Origin: CAZYTO01 sp964650405
Lineage (GTDB): Bacteria > Acidobacteriota > Thermoanaerobaculia > Gp7-AA8
NCBI GenBank assembly: GCA_964650405.1
Contig: CAZYTO010000135.1
Coordinates: 1-15,029, forward strand
DNA length: 15,029 nucleotides
Reading direction: 5' to 3'
Shown: in pieces, positions 6,734 to 14,700 of the stretch
Layout: each line of letters starts with the position of its first letter
Position numbering within the stretch: position 1 is the stretch's first letter
Position numbers and translations under genes: made by a program
Notes under the pieces: generated by a model
What the model was told of the DNA's origin: nothing
What the model saw: only the letters and a program-made list of their open reading frames with translations
Database searches by the model: none

Positions 6734-8620
6734 ATGCGCCGATTCACGATCGTGCTCCTCCTGCTCGCCACATGTCTGTCCGCCGCCACGCTGTTCGCCT
6801 CCCAGCCCGGCGACGACGCGTTTCTGACCGGACTGGAGTCCGTCAAGCGCTTCGAGGAAGTGTCCATCTCCCCCGACGGGAAACGGGTGGCCTGGACCAT
6901 CGCCGGCGAAGGTACGTATGTTGACGATAAGCGCGTCAGCCCGGCCAAACACGTGGACGCCGGCCTGGCCTGGTCGCCGGACTCGAAGCAACTGGCCTGG
7001 ATCTCGGACAGCACTCTCGTCATCGACGGCAAGGCCGTGACGACGCTTAAGGGGTGGATGGCCGAGCCGGAGTGGTCGCCGGACGGGGCGGCCATCGCCT
7101 TCCTCTTCATCGACAATGCGAAGCGGGCGGCCGGGCCGCTGGTGGCCATGTCCCGCGACGTGGGCGTCATCGGCGAAGAGACGCAAGAGCAGCGCATCGC
7201 CGTCTTCGAGCTGTCCACGCGGAAGGTGCGGCTCGTCACGCCGGCCGACATGTACGTCTACCACTTCGACTGGGCGCCGGACGGCAAGCGCCTGGCCGCG
7301 GTCTCCGCGCCCGGCAACGGCGATCAGAACTGGTGGATCGCCCAGCTCTATGTCGTCGAGGCCGACGGCGTCGAGCCGAAGATGACGCCGATCTACAAGC
7401 CGAAGCTGCAGATCGCCGATCCGAAGTGGGCGACGGACGGCAAAAGCGTAGCGGTGATCGAAGGGCTGATGAGCGATGAAGGCTCGACGGGCGGCGACGT
7501 CGTGTTGATCGGAGCCGATGGATCGAGCCCGGTCAACAGGACGCCGAAGATGCCCGCCTCGGCAACGGCCCTGCTCGCAGTGGGCAATCCGGCGATCGAC
7601 TTTCTGGCCGTCGAGAACGGCGCCCAGGAGATCCGGAGGACGATGAGCGTCGACTCCGGTGCGCTCGGCCTCCTGGCCGGCAAGGTGCTCTGGCAGGGCA
7701 CGGATCACATCGCAAGCCTCAGCATCGCTGCCGACGGCAAGACCTCCGCGGTCATCCGCAGCTCCGGCACGCAGCCGCCCGAGGTGTGGGTCGGACCGAT
7801 CGGCGACTGGACGCAGCGGACGCACGTCAATGACGGCTACAAGGCGAGCTGGGGGCCGGCGAAGTCGATCGAGTGGACGAGCGACGCCTTCCACGTGCAG
7901 GGCTGGCTGCTCTACCCGCCCGACTACTCGCCGGCCAAGAAGTACCCCATGGTCGTCCAGGTGCACGGCGGGCCGGCGGCGGACGCCCTCAATCGCTGGC
8001 CGACGGACTTCGCCGCCCTCCTGGCCCGGCGCGGCTTCTTCGTCTTCATGCCGAACCCCCGGGGCAGCTTCGGCGGCGGCGAGGCCTTCACCGAGGCCAA
8101 TGTGAAGGACTTCGGGTACGGCGACCTGCGCGACATCCTGGCGGGCGTCGACGCCGTCGCCAAAGAAGTCTCCATCGATCCCCAGCGCGTGGGCCTGTGG
8201 GGGTGGAGCTACGGCGGCTTCATGACCATGTTCGGCGTGACGCAGACGACGCGCTTCCGCGCCGCCGCGGCCGGCGCCGGCCTGTCCAACTGGCAGAGCT
8301 ACTACGGCCAGAACGACATCACCCAGTGGATGATCCCGTACTTCGGTGCGAGCGTGTACGACGACCCGGCCGTGTACGCGAAGTCGTCGGCCATGACGTT
8401 CATCAAGAACGTGAAGACGCCGACGCTGGTGGTGGTCGGGGAGCGCGACGGCGAGTGCCCGGCCCCCCAGTCCTTCGAGTTCTGGCGCGCCCTCAAGACC
8501 CTCGGCGTGGAGACCCAGCTCGTCGTCTACGCCGATGAAGGCCACCGCTTCGTCAAACCGGAGCACAAGCACGACGTGGCCCGCCGCGTGGCGGACTGGT
8601 TCGAGACGCATATGAGGTAG
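6734..8620 (+). CDS. Exported S9 family (prolyl oligopeptidase-type) serine peptidase
   Basis: This 628-residue enzyme has a Sec signal (MRRFTIVLLLLATCLSAATL, then FAS), so it should act outside the cytoplasmic membrane. Residues ~30-380 form a WD40-like/DPP-type propeller with repeated strands such as ISPDGKRVAW, WSPDSKQLAW, WSPDGAAIAF and WAPDGKRLAA. Residues ~385-628 form the alpha/beta-hydrolase domain. HGGP provides the oxyanion-side loop, GWSYGGFMT carries the nucleophile S492, ERDGECP carries D572, and DEGHRF carries H604, so the catalytic triad is complete and in the correct order. The family cleaves short peptides, often after proline or acylated residues. I cannot see a clear DPP-IV double-glutamate motif, so an acylaminoacyl-peptidase-like or general oligopeptidase role is likelier. 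It probably serves peptide scavenging. It follows the propeller gene but has its own start signal. Confidence 0.94.
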   Translation: MRRFTIVLLLLATCLSAATLFASQPGDDAFLTGLESVKRFEEVSISPDGKRVAWTIAGEGTYVDDKRVSPAKHVDAGLAWSPDSKQLAWISDSTLVIDGKAVTTLKGWMAEPEWSPDGAAIAFLFIDNAKRAAGPLVAMSRDVGVIGEETQEQRIAVFELSTRKVRLVTPADMYVYHFDWAPDGKRLAAVSAPGNGDQNWWIAQLYVVEADGVEPKMTPIYKPKLQIADPKWATDGKSVAVIEGLMSDEGSTGGDVVLIGADGSSPVNRTPKMPASATALLAVGNPAIDFLAVENGAQEIRRTMSVDSGALGLLAGKVLWQGTDHIASLSIAADGKTSAVIRSSGTQPPEVWVGPIGDWTQRTHVNDGYKASWGPAKSIEWTSDAFHVQGWLLYPPDYSPAKKYPMVVQVHGGPAADALNRWPTDFAALLARRGFFVFMPNPRGSFGGGEAFTEANVKDFGYGDLRDILAGVDAVAKEVSIDPQRVGLWGWSYGGFMTMFGVTQTTRFRAAAAGAGLSNWQSYYGQNDITQWMIPYFGASVYDDPAVYAKSSAMTFIKNVKTPTLVVVGERDGECPAPQSFEFWRALKTLGVETQLVVYADEGHRFVKPEHKHDVARRVADWFETHMR

Positions 8621-8728
8621 GCGAGCGGGGATGGGGGGAGCGGCGAGCCTCAGTGGGCAAGGACGAAGGGTGAAGCTTTTCTGCCCTTAGCCGCCCGCAA
8701 CCTGAACGCGAGCTACAATCTTGTTGAC
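8621..8728 (+). promoter_or_regulatory. Intergenic region: degenerate heptamers and a -10 box for brnT
   Basis: GGACGAA and GGGTGAA stand in tandem at 8661-8674 and resemble the GGATGAA heptamers found again near 11119. AAGGG (8666-8670) could pair with CCCTT at 8684-8688, too weak a stem to call a terminator. TACAAT (8714-8719) is a good -10 box ending nine bases before the toxin ATG, implying a near-leaderless transcript; no -35 element is evident. Confidence 0.4.
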
Positions 8729-9006
8729 ATGCTGTTTGCTTGGGATCCGAACAAGGATCGCCTCAACCAGGCGAAGCACGGCATCTCGTTCGCAGAAGCG
8801 TTGACAGTCTTCGATGATCCACTCCAATGGACAATCGCAGACCCGGATCATTCAATCTACGAGAGTCGGTATCTCACAACCGGCTATTCGAACCAAGGCA
8901 GCTCGTCATCGTCTCGCACACCGAGGAATCGGAAGACCGTATCCGAATCATCAGTGCCAGGCGAGTGACGTCGGCCGAGCGTCATGTATATGAAGAAGGC
9001 GAGTGA
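8729..9006 (+). pseudogene. brnT: BrnT-type toxin, reading frame broken by a one-base shift
   Basis: BrnT toxins are small ribonucleases of type II toxin-antitoxin pairs. The first 57 residues match the family well: FAWDPNKDRLNQAKHGISF, then EALTVFDDP, IADPDHS and YLTTGYSNQG. After G57 (8897-8899) the frame continues as serine-rich nonsense (GSSSSSRTPRN) to a stop at 8966-8968. Reading from the third base of that codon (8899) restores the family C-terminus, with QLVIVSHTEE, then DRIRIISARR, and TSAERHVYEEGE before TGA at 9004-9006. A single missing base near 8897-8901 therefore explains everything, and the repaired protein would be about 92 residues, normal for BrnT. As read, the toxin lacks its C-terminal third and should be inactive. 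It could instead be a sequencing or assembly error in the GGCAG run. Confidence 0.85.
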
Positions 9007-9202
9007 TCAGGTAGAACCTGATGAAATGCGGCCCGAGTACGATCTGCGTGGCGGTGTTCGGGGAAAGTACTACGAGCGGTATCGTCAGGGAACGAATGTG
9101 GTGTTGCTCGACGCCGACATTGCAGCCGTCTTTCGAGACTCCGAGACCGTGAACCGCGCACTCCGCCAGTTCCTCCAGGAACATGGCACGCCGCCGAAGT
9201 AA
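8984..9202 (+). CDS. brnA: BrnA-like ribbon-helix-helix antitoxin
   Basis: This 72-residue protein is the expected partner of the toxin just upstream: it should bind and neutralise BrnT and repress the shared promoter. The block PEYDLRGGVRGKYYERYRQG followed by TNVVLLDADIAAVF (about 37-50) and a helix DSETVNRALRQFLQEHG is typical of short antitoxins found downstream of BrnT. NVVLLDADI fits the DNA-binding strand of a ribbon-helix-helix fold. The start is uncertain: ATGs at 8984 and 8990 both overlap the end of the toxin frame, and ATG 9026 would trim the tail. None has a strong Shine-Dalgarno, which fits coupling to toxin translation. The frame is intact although the toxin is broken. Confidence 0.8.
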   Translation: MYMKKASDQVEPDEMRPEYDLRGGVRGKYYERYRQGTNVVLLDADIAAVFRDSETVNRALRQFLQEHGTPPK

Positions 9203-9275
9203 CCGGTGCCTCCACCCCGCCCACCGCTCGCCGCCTCCGGCTCGCCCATCGGTGAACCCTTGGCCCGCGCCCACG

Positions 9276-9292
9276 TACAATGTGGTCGAGTG
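9276..9292 (+). promoter_or_regulatory. -10 box (TACAAT) directly before a leaderless GTG start
   Basis: TACAAT at 9276-9281 would set transcription to begin at about 9288, within two bases of the GTG at 9290-9292. This is the main reason to choose that start for the following gene. TGAACC at 9253-9258, 17 bases upstream, is at best a poor -35 element. Confidence 0.55.
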
Positions 9293-10303
9293 CCCCGCGC
9301 TGAACGCACGTCCGCCTTCCGCCTCTCTCCCGCGCAGCTCTTCACGCTTTGCGCAGCGACGATCATCGCGGTCTGCGCGACGATCCTCCGCTCGGCGCTC
9401 TTCCTGCGCAATCCGGACCTGGCGGCGTGGGGGGTGACGACGGATCTTACCCTGACCATTCCGTTCGTTTACTACCTGACGGTCGTGCGGCCGGGTCACG
9501 CCCGGGCCATCACCATCGCGCCGGTGTTCGTCCTCGGCGTGGCCGTGGCGGCACGGCTGGTTCCGCACGGGCAGCAGTCGTTCGTGCAACAGCTCCGTTT
9601 CGTGGCGGCGCCGCTGGAGCTGGTGACGCTGGCGCTTATCGCGCGGCGGGTCATGACCATGCGGCGCGCCGGCTCGGCGGCGGCGGACGATCCGCTGGCC
9701 CGCATCTCGGCGGCCTGCCGGGAGGTCTTCGGCGGCAATCCGCTGGCGACGTTCGTGGCTTTCGAGGTGACGACGCTCTACTACGCCCTCTTCACGTGGC
9801 GGAAGAAGGCGCCGCGGGAAGGCTACTCGGTCCACGAGCGCAGCGGCTGGGGCGCGATCGTGGCCGTATTCCTCTTCCTCATCGCCGCCGAGGGGGTGGG
9901 GATGCACCTGCTGGTCCGGCAGTGGCTTCCCAGCGGCGCATGGCTCTGGACGGCCCTCGACCTCTACGGCGCCCTCTGGCTCCTCGGCGACTACCAGGCC
10001 CTGCGCCTCCGCCGCATCACGCTGGGTGACGACGCGCTGCACCTCCGCTTCGGCCTCCGCGCCAGCGCCGCCGTTCCCTACACCGCCATCGCCGCCGTCG
10101 AGCCGCGCGACGGTGCGTGGGAGAAGCGCAAAGGCACGCTCAAAGTCGCCATCGCCGACGATCCGCGCACGATGATCCGGTTGCGTGAACCGATCACCAT
10201 CCAGTCCATCGCCGGCATGCGGAAGACCATCGACACGATCGCCATCCTGCCGGACGGGGACGAGTTCGAGGGGGAGTTGCGGGAGAAGTTGTTGGTTAGT
10301 TAG
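9290..10303 (+). CDS. Polytopic membrane protein with a possible C-terminal PH-like domain
   Basis: This 337-residue protein has about seven hydrophobic segments, roughly at residues 17-38, 46-66, 75-91, 104-118, 146-168, 186-208 and 214-236. A soluble C-terminal region of ~100 residues follows, whose start (DALHLRFGLRASAAVPYTAI, then AAVEPR) resembles bacterial PH-like domains of membrane proteins. I do not recognise a named family or any catalytic motif. The GTG at 9290 is preferred over the in-frame GTG at 9206 because the earlier start adds a proline-rich tail without counterpart, and because a -10 box sits just before 9290. The last two codons (GTT AGT) and the TAG stop lie in the heptamer repeat array that follows. 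Confidence 0.75.
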   Translation: MPRAERTSAFRLSPAQLFTLCAATIIAVCATILRSALFLRNPDLAAWGVTTDLTLTIPFVYYLTVVRPGHARAITIAPVFVLGVAVAARLVPHGQQSFVQQLRFVAAPLELVTLALIARRVMTMRRAGSAAADDPLARISAACREVFGGNPLATFVAFEVTTLYYALFTWRKKAPREGYSVHERSGWGAIVAVFLFLIAAEGVGMHLLVRQWLPSGAWLWTALDLYGALWLLGDYQALRLRRITLGDDALHLRFGLRASAAVPYTAIAAVEPRDGAWEKRKGTLKVAIADDPRTMIRLREPITIQSIAGMRKTIDTIAILPDGDEFEGELREKLLVS

Positions 10304-10324
10304 TGGTTAGTGGTTAGTGGTTAG
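10294..10324 (+). repeat. TTAGTGG heptamer array, left copy
   Basis: Three full tandem units of the 7-base word follow a partial GGTTAGT and run on into GGTTAG. The array fills the 17-base gap between two convergent genes, and it also supplies the TAG stop of the plus-strand gene and the TAA stop of the minus-strand gene. Bases 10302-10324 recur in inverted orientation at 11256-11278. Confidence 0.9.
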
Positions 10325-10968
10325 AGCCAATACTCCACGAGTCCACTGGCCATGACGATCAGCGTCGCGAGGAGCGTCAGCGCTCCCGGCCACCCCATCT
10401 TCACTCCGGCCTCGCCCGTGCGCGCCGCGTGCCAGAGCCAGACCAGGCTCAGTAGCGCGCCGGCGATGGAGAGGCCCCTCGCCAACGACAGGAGATCCCA
10501 AGCGACAAAGAGATTGGGTGGCAGTGCCGTTTTCCGGTTCACGGCGTACTGAAGGTCTTCGACGATCAGTAACAACGCCAGGACGAGAAGGGGCACACTC
10601 AGCCAGCGCCGGGAGACCGGCGTGCCATGGTCACGGGGCCGGATCGCTCTCCAGAGGATGAGGATCAGGACGATCGCCGCCGCGATGAAGGCCCCGAGCC
10701 GCAGCGGTTGCAGCGCTTCCATTGTCGCGATTGCCCACATGCCCGGGGCATGTCTCCCCGAGCTGACCACCGCCTGCAAAACGCGGGCGTGCTCCGACCA
10801 ACTCAGCGCCAGGGCCACGAACAGCGGCGGAAGTGCGGCAGGAAAGGCAACCGCAAGGAGCGATCCCCCTCGACGGCGACAGGCGAATGCGAGGAAAACG
10901 GCGAGGAACGGGTAGACGACAAGCAGGAGAACCGCAAGGTTCCATGGAGTCGAATGGGAGACATGCAT
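10321..10968 (-). CDS. Unrecognised polytopic membrane protein
   Basis: This 215-residue protein has about six hydrophobic segments: near the N-terminus (LAVLLLVVYPFLAVFLAFAC), LLAVAFPAALPPLFVALAL, LGAFIAAAIVLILILW, LSVPLLVLALLLIV, GLSIAGALLSLVWLW and the C-terminal LTLLATLIVMASG. The short loops between them are arginine-rich. It resembles no family I can name and has no catalytic motif. The ATG at 10968 is chosen; an in-frame TTG at 10983 adds only five residues. Neither has an obvious Shine-Dalgarno. The gene lies alone inside a segment bracketed by inverted heptamer arrays, convergent with the gene to its left, and its stop codon is made from the repeat. It may be lineage-specific accessory content. 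Confidence 0.7.
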   Translation of the reverse strand: MHVSHSTPWNLAVLLLVVYPFLAVFLAFACRRRGGSLLAVAFPAALPPLFVALALSWSEHARVLQAVVSSGRHAPGMWAIATMEALQPLRLGAFIAAAIVLILILWRAIRPRDHGTPVSRRWLSVPLLVLALLLIVEDLQYAVNRKTALPPNLFVAWDLLSLARGLSIAGALLSLVWLWHAARTGEAGVKMGWPGALTLLATLIVMASGLVEYWL

Positions 10969-11116
10969 GCCGCGAAGATCCAAAGCTCAAGACCTCGGAC
11001 GAATCCGGTCCACTACACACTTTCTCCGCAAATCACGAACGAACCCCTCTCTCGCCCATCGCGCTGACTACGCCGGCCGGGCGTTACGTACAGCCACCAG
11101 AACTGCTTCACCAGAA

Positions 11117-11171
11117 AAGGATGAAAGCTTCGTGTCCGTGTCCTGGATTCACACCTTTCATCCTTCATCCT
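11117..11171. repeat. Inverted repeat built from GGATGAA/TTCATCC heptamers
   Basis: AAGGATGAAAG (11117-11127) is the exact reverse complement of CTTTCATCCTT (11155-11165), separated by 27 bases. The right arm overlaps two tandem TTCATCC units (11157-11170), with a degenerate third after them. It could form a long hairpin and serve as a 3' end structure for the dnaE operon, although there is no classical T-run on the minus strand. Confidence 0.6.
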
Positions 11172-11254
11172 TCGTGCTTGTTCTCGTTTTCCGGTTCATT
11201 CCGACGTTCGCAGTTACCAGTTCGCGCGCACGGCTCTACGCGCGCCGTCCCCAA

Positions 11255-11278
11255 ACTAACCACTAACCACTAACCACT
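11255..11278 (-). repeat. TTAGTGG heptamer array, right copy (inverted)
   Basis: This is a 24-base array of the same heptamer as at 10294-10324, in the opposite orientation, with 23 bases matching perfectly. It lies nine bases downstream of the stop codon of the DUF6526-like gene. Confidence 0.9.
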
Positions 11279-11286
11279 CTTCTCTC

Positions 11287-11733
11287 CTACGCCCGCGGTC
11301 CTCCGTCCGCTCTCCACGTCCTGACGCGCTTCTTGATCTCCTCGCGGGCGTGAATCGGCTCAGTGAGGACGGCGCGGGTGAGCTCGGGGAGCTCGCTGTC
11401 GGCGCAGAAGCGGAGGGCGATGAACTGGCCTGTGGAGAGCTCGCCCATGCGCGCACGAAGGTCGTCCGGCAGGAGCCGCTGGAGGCGCAGCGTCTCCTCC
11501 AGCCGCATGAGGCGGTCCTGAACGCGCAGCACCATGAAGCGCGCGGCCCAGGTCAGGCCGGCCAGGGCGAAGGCGACGAGCACCTGCCACCAGTTCATCC
11601 ACGATCCGGGGTTCCGCACGGCAATCACGATCCACACGATGAGGTTGATGGCCAGGATCGGCAGGGTGACGAAGTGGTAGATCGGATAGTAGCGGCGATG
11701 GGAGGCGTAGTTCTGGCCGGCTTCAGGTGGCAT
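11287..11733 (-). CDS. Small membrane protein resembling the DUF6526 family
   Basis: This 148-residue protein opens with QNYASHRRYYPIYHF and has two hydrophobic segments (about 21-40, LPILAINLIVWIVIAV, and 48-66, WQVLVAFALAGLTWAARF). A charged cytoplasmic-type helical tail with RVQDRLMRLEETLRLQRLLP and RARMGELSTGQFIALRFC follows. This arrangement fits DUF6526 proteins as I remember them; their function is unknown. The family call is from recall of the N-terminal pattern, not a search. The ATG overlaps the end of dnaE by 11 bases and is preceded by AGAGGA at good spacing, so it is likely translated by coupling to dnaE on the same mRNA. Confidence 0.7.
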   Translation of the reverse strand: MPPEAGQNYASHRRYYPIYHFVTLPILAINLIVWIVIAVRNPGSWMNWWQVLVAFALAGLTWAARFMVLRVQDRLMRLEETLRLQRLLPDDLRARMGELSTGQFIALRFCADSELPELTRAVLTEPIHAREEIKKRVRTWRADGGPRA

Positions 11734-14700
11734 GCGTATTCCTCTCGAAGACGTACTGCGCTTTCACGTGGGTGCCGGACAGGGCCGTCTGCAGGGCCGG
11801 ACCGGGCTGGACGCGGAAGACGCGGTCGACGCGCAGTTTCACCTCGCTCTTGCCCAGCGAGGGCGGCAGGTCGGTGAGCATGATGGTGAGCGGCACGTCG
11901 CCGGGGTTGTCCTCCACGATCTCGCGGATGCGGCGGACGCGCTCCTCGGTCATCTCCTCGTAGCGCACTTCCAGCGAGATCTCCTTCACCTTCTTGTCGC
12001 GGATGCCGTCCAGCGGCACGAGCTCCAGGGCGTTCAGCTCGGGGACGATGGGCGCTTCATGGAACGTGGCGGCGTGCGCCGCGAAGTTCGCCGGCGCCTC
12101 GCCCGGATCGATGGCGGAGCCGGCTTCGTTGAAGGCGTCGCCGGCATCCATCTGCGAAACGGCCTCGTTGAAGGCCCTGGTCTCATCAACATCCTCATCG
12201 ACGTCGACGACCCGGAGCGCGGTGGCGGGCGCCTCGGCCAGCTTCGGCGCGGCAGCCTTGCCTGCTGTGCCTGCCGGAGCCTCCGCAGCCTTGGTGGTGG
12301 CGGCCCTGGAGGGCGGGGCCGCGCCGCCGAAGAGGGAGGGCGTGTACTTGTCGACGTCCGCGCCGTACTTCTCACGCTCGATCTCTTTCGGATCGCGGTC
12401 GTCCTCGGCATCGTCGTCGGTGACGTCGTAGGCGCTGATGCGGCCGTACTCGTCGTCGCGGTGGGCATTCTGCTCGGCCGACTGCAGGGCGGCACTGCGG
12501 CCGGCCTGCACGCCGCCGGTGTCCTTCACGGCGGCGGTCAGCAGCACGGCCACGCCGTTGTCGAGCCACTTGGCGTACTTGGCGTAGAGGTCGCTGAAGA
12601 CGACGACGTCCACGGAGCCGTACTGGTCGTCGAGGACGAACTTCGCCATCAGCTTCCCTTCGTTCGGCCCCTTCTTGATCTTGGACCGCTTCATCTGGGA
12701 GACGATGCCGCCGATGTTGACCACCTCGTCGATGTGCTGGTGCAAGGTCTCGGTGGTGGCGTCGGCGAAGAGCTTCAGCTCCTCCCCGTACTTGTTCAGC
12801 GGATGGCCGGTGATGTAGAAGCCGAGGGTCTCCTTCTCGAAGCGGAGCTTCTCGTCGTCGGGCCACTCCGGCTTCATCTTCGCCGCGCCGGGCTGCGGTC
12901 CGCCGAGGGGGGCGGCGGCCAGCATGCCGAAGAGTGAGTTCTGGCCCCGCTCCTTCTCCTCGCGGGCGCGCTGGGCGGAGTCGGCGGTCGCTTCCAACGA
13001 CTCGAAGAGGTCGCGGCGGGTACGGCCCAGGAAGTCGAAGGAGCCCGACTTGATCAGGGCCTCGATGACCTTCTTGTTGCAGGCGCGCAGGTCGACTTCC
13101 TCGCAGAACTGCAGGAGCGAGGTGAAGCGGCCGACGCGCTGGCGGGCGTGGAGGATGGACTCGATGGCTCCCTCCCCCACCCCCTTCACCGCGCCGAGGC
13201 CGAAGCGGATGTTCGGGCCGACCACGGTGAACGGAAAGTTCGACTCGTTCACGTCGGGCGGCAGGATGCGGATCCCCATCTGCCCCGTCTCGTGGATGAA
13301 CTTCACGATGGCGTCGGTGCGGTCCATCTCCGAGGTCATCAGGCCGGCCATGAAGTGCCGCGGGTAGTGCACCTTCAGCCACGCCGTCTGGTAGGCCACG
13401 AGCGCGTAGGCCACGGAGTGCGACTTGTTGAAGCCGTAGCGGGCGAACGGCTCGATGTAGTCGAAGATCTCGTTGGCCTTCTTCTTGTCGTAGCCGTTGC
13501 CGGCCGCGCCGGCCACGAACTTCTCGCGCTCGGCGGCCATGATGGCGGCGTCCTTCTTGCCCATGGCCTTGCGCAGCAGGTCGGCCTCTCCCAGCGAATA
13601 AGCGGCCACGCGCTGGGCGATCTGCATGACCTGCTCCTGGTAGACGATGACGCCGTACGTCTCCTCCAGGATCTCCTTCATGGCCGGCACGAGGTAGCGG
13701 GACTTCGACTGGCCGTTCTTGCGCTTGACGTACTCGTCGACCATGCCGGCGTCGAGCGCGCCGGGGCGATAGAGGGCGTTGAGGGCGGCCAGGTCCTCGA
13801 ACTTGGCCGGCCGCGACTTGCGCAGCAGGTCGACCATGCCGCCGGACTCGAACTGGAACACTCCCTTGGTGCGCCCTTCCTGGAAGAGCCGGAAGACTTC
13901 CGGGTCGTTGAGGGGGATGGAATCGACGTCGATCTCGATGCCCTCCACGGCCCGAGCCGACTTCACCGCATCGTCGATGACGGTGAGCGTGCGCAGGCCG
14001 AGGAAGTCCATCTTGAGCAGGCCCATCTTCTCGACCACGCGCATGTCGTACTGGGTGACGATTTCATCGCGGTTGGTCAGGTAGAGAGGCACGTAGTTCG
14101 TCACCGGCTCCGGCGTGATGACGACGCCCGCGGCGTGCATGCCGGCGTGCCGCGAGAGCCCCTCGAGGCGCGAGCCGATCTCGATGACCTGGGCCACCTC
14201 TTTGTCGTTCTTGATGAACTCCGCGAGCTGCGGCGAGTCTTTGGCCGCGGACGGCAGGGTGACCTCCGGGCCGACAGGGATGGTCTTGGCCACCTTGTCG
14301 ACCAGGCTGTAGGGCATGCCCAGGACGCGGCCCACGTCGCGCACGACGGACTTGGCGGCCATGGTCCCGAAGGTGATGATCTGGGCGACGTTCTCCTTCC
14401 CGTACTTCTGGCGCACGTAGTTGATGACCTCTCCGCGCCGGTTCATGCAGAAGTCGATGTCGATGTCGGGCATGGAGATGCGCTCGGGATTGAGGAAGCG
14501 CTCGAAGAGCAGGTCGTAATCGAGCGGGTCGACGTCGGTGATGCCCATCGAGTACGCCACCAGCGAGCCGGCGGCCGAGCCGCGGCCCGGGCCGACGGGG
14601 ATGCCGTTGTCCTTGGCGTACTTGATGAAGTCCCACACCACGAGGAAGTAGCCGGGGAACTTCATCGACTTGATGATCTCGATCTCGCGCTCCAGGCGGT

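Larger units (their letters stand above)
10984..11286. other. Non-coding region with inverted and heptamer repeats
   Basis: This ~300-base gap between two minus-strand genes has no credible gene; plus-strand frames across it lack family features and ribosome binding sites. It should contain the promoter of the membrane protein gene at 10968 and the 3' end of the dnaE transcript. It holds an 11-base inverted repeat, a TTCATCC heptamer run and the right-hand heptamer array. No tRNA or other RNA gene was recognised. Confidence 0.6.

Noticed and set aside
4619..8611. A 1330-residue open frame on the minus strand across the propeller and peptidase genes
   Set aside because: It lies antisense to two genes with clear domains and signal peptides. 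Its Arg/Gly/Val/Asp-rich translation has no recognisable domain, and long antisense frames are expected in GC-rich coding DNA.
8661..8688. A Rho-independent terminator after the S9 peptidase
   Set aside because: The best stem is only five base pairs with a long loop and no T-run after it.
9206..9289. An earlier GTG start for the membrane protein ending at 10303
   Set aside because: It adds a proline-rich, feature-poor tail with no Shine-Dalgarno, while a -10 box directly precedes the GTG at 9290.
10627..11273. Plus-strand frames opposite the minus-strand membrane protein and across the following gap
   Set aside because: There are no hydrophobic segments, motifs or ribosome binding sites, and the opposite strand has a coherent polytopic membrane protein.
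10294..11278. Heptamer arrays as a CRISPR array or insertion sequence ends
   Set aside because: The units are only 7 bases and in direct tandem, with no spacers. No transposase gene lies between the arrays and no target duplication was seen.
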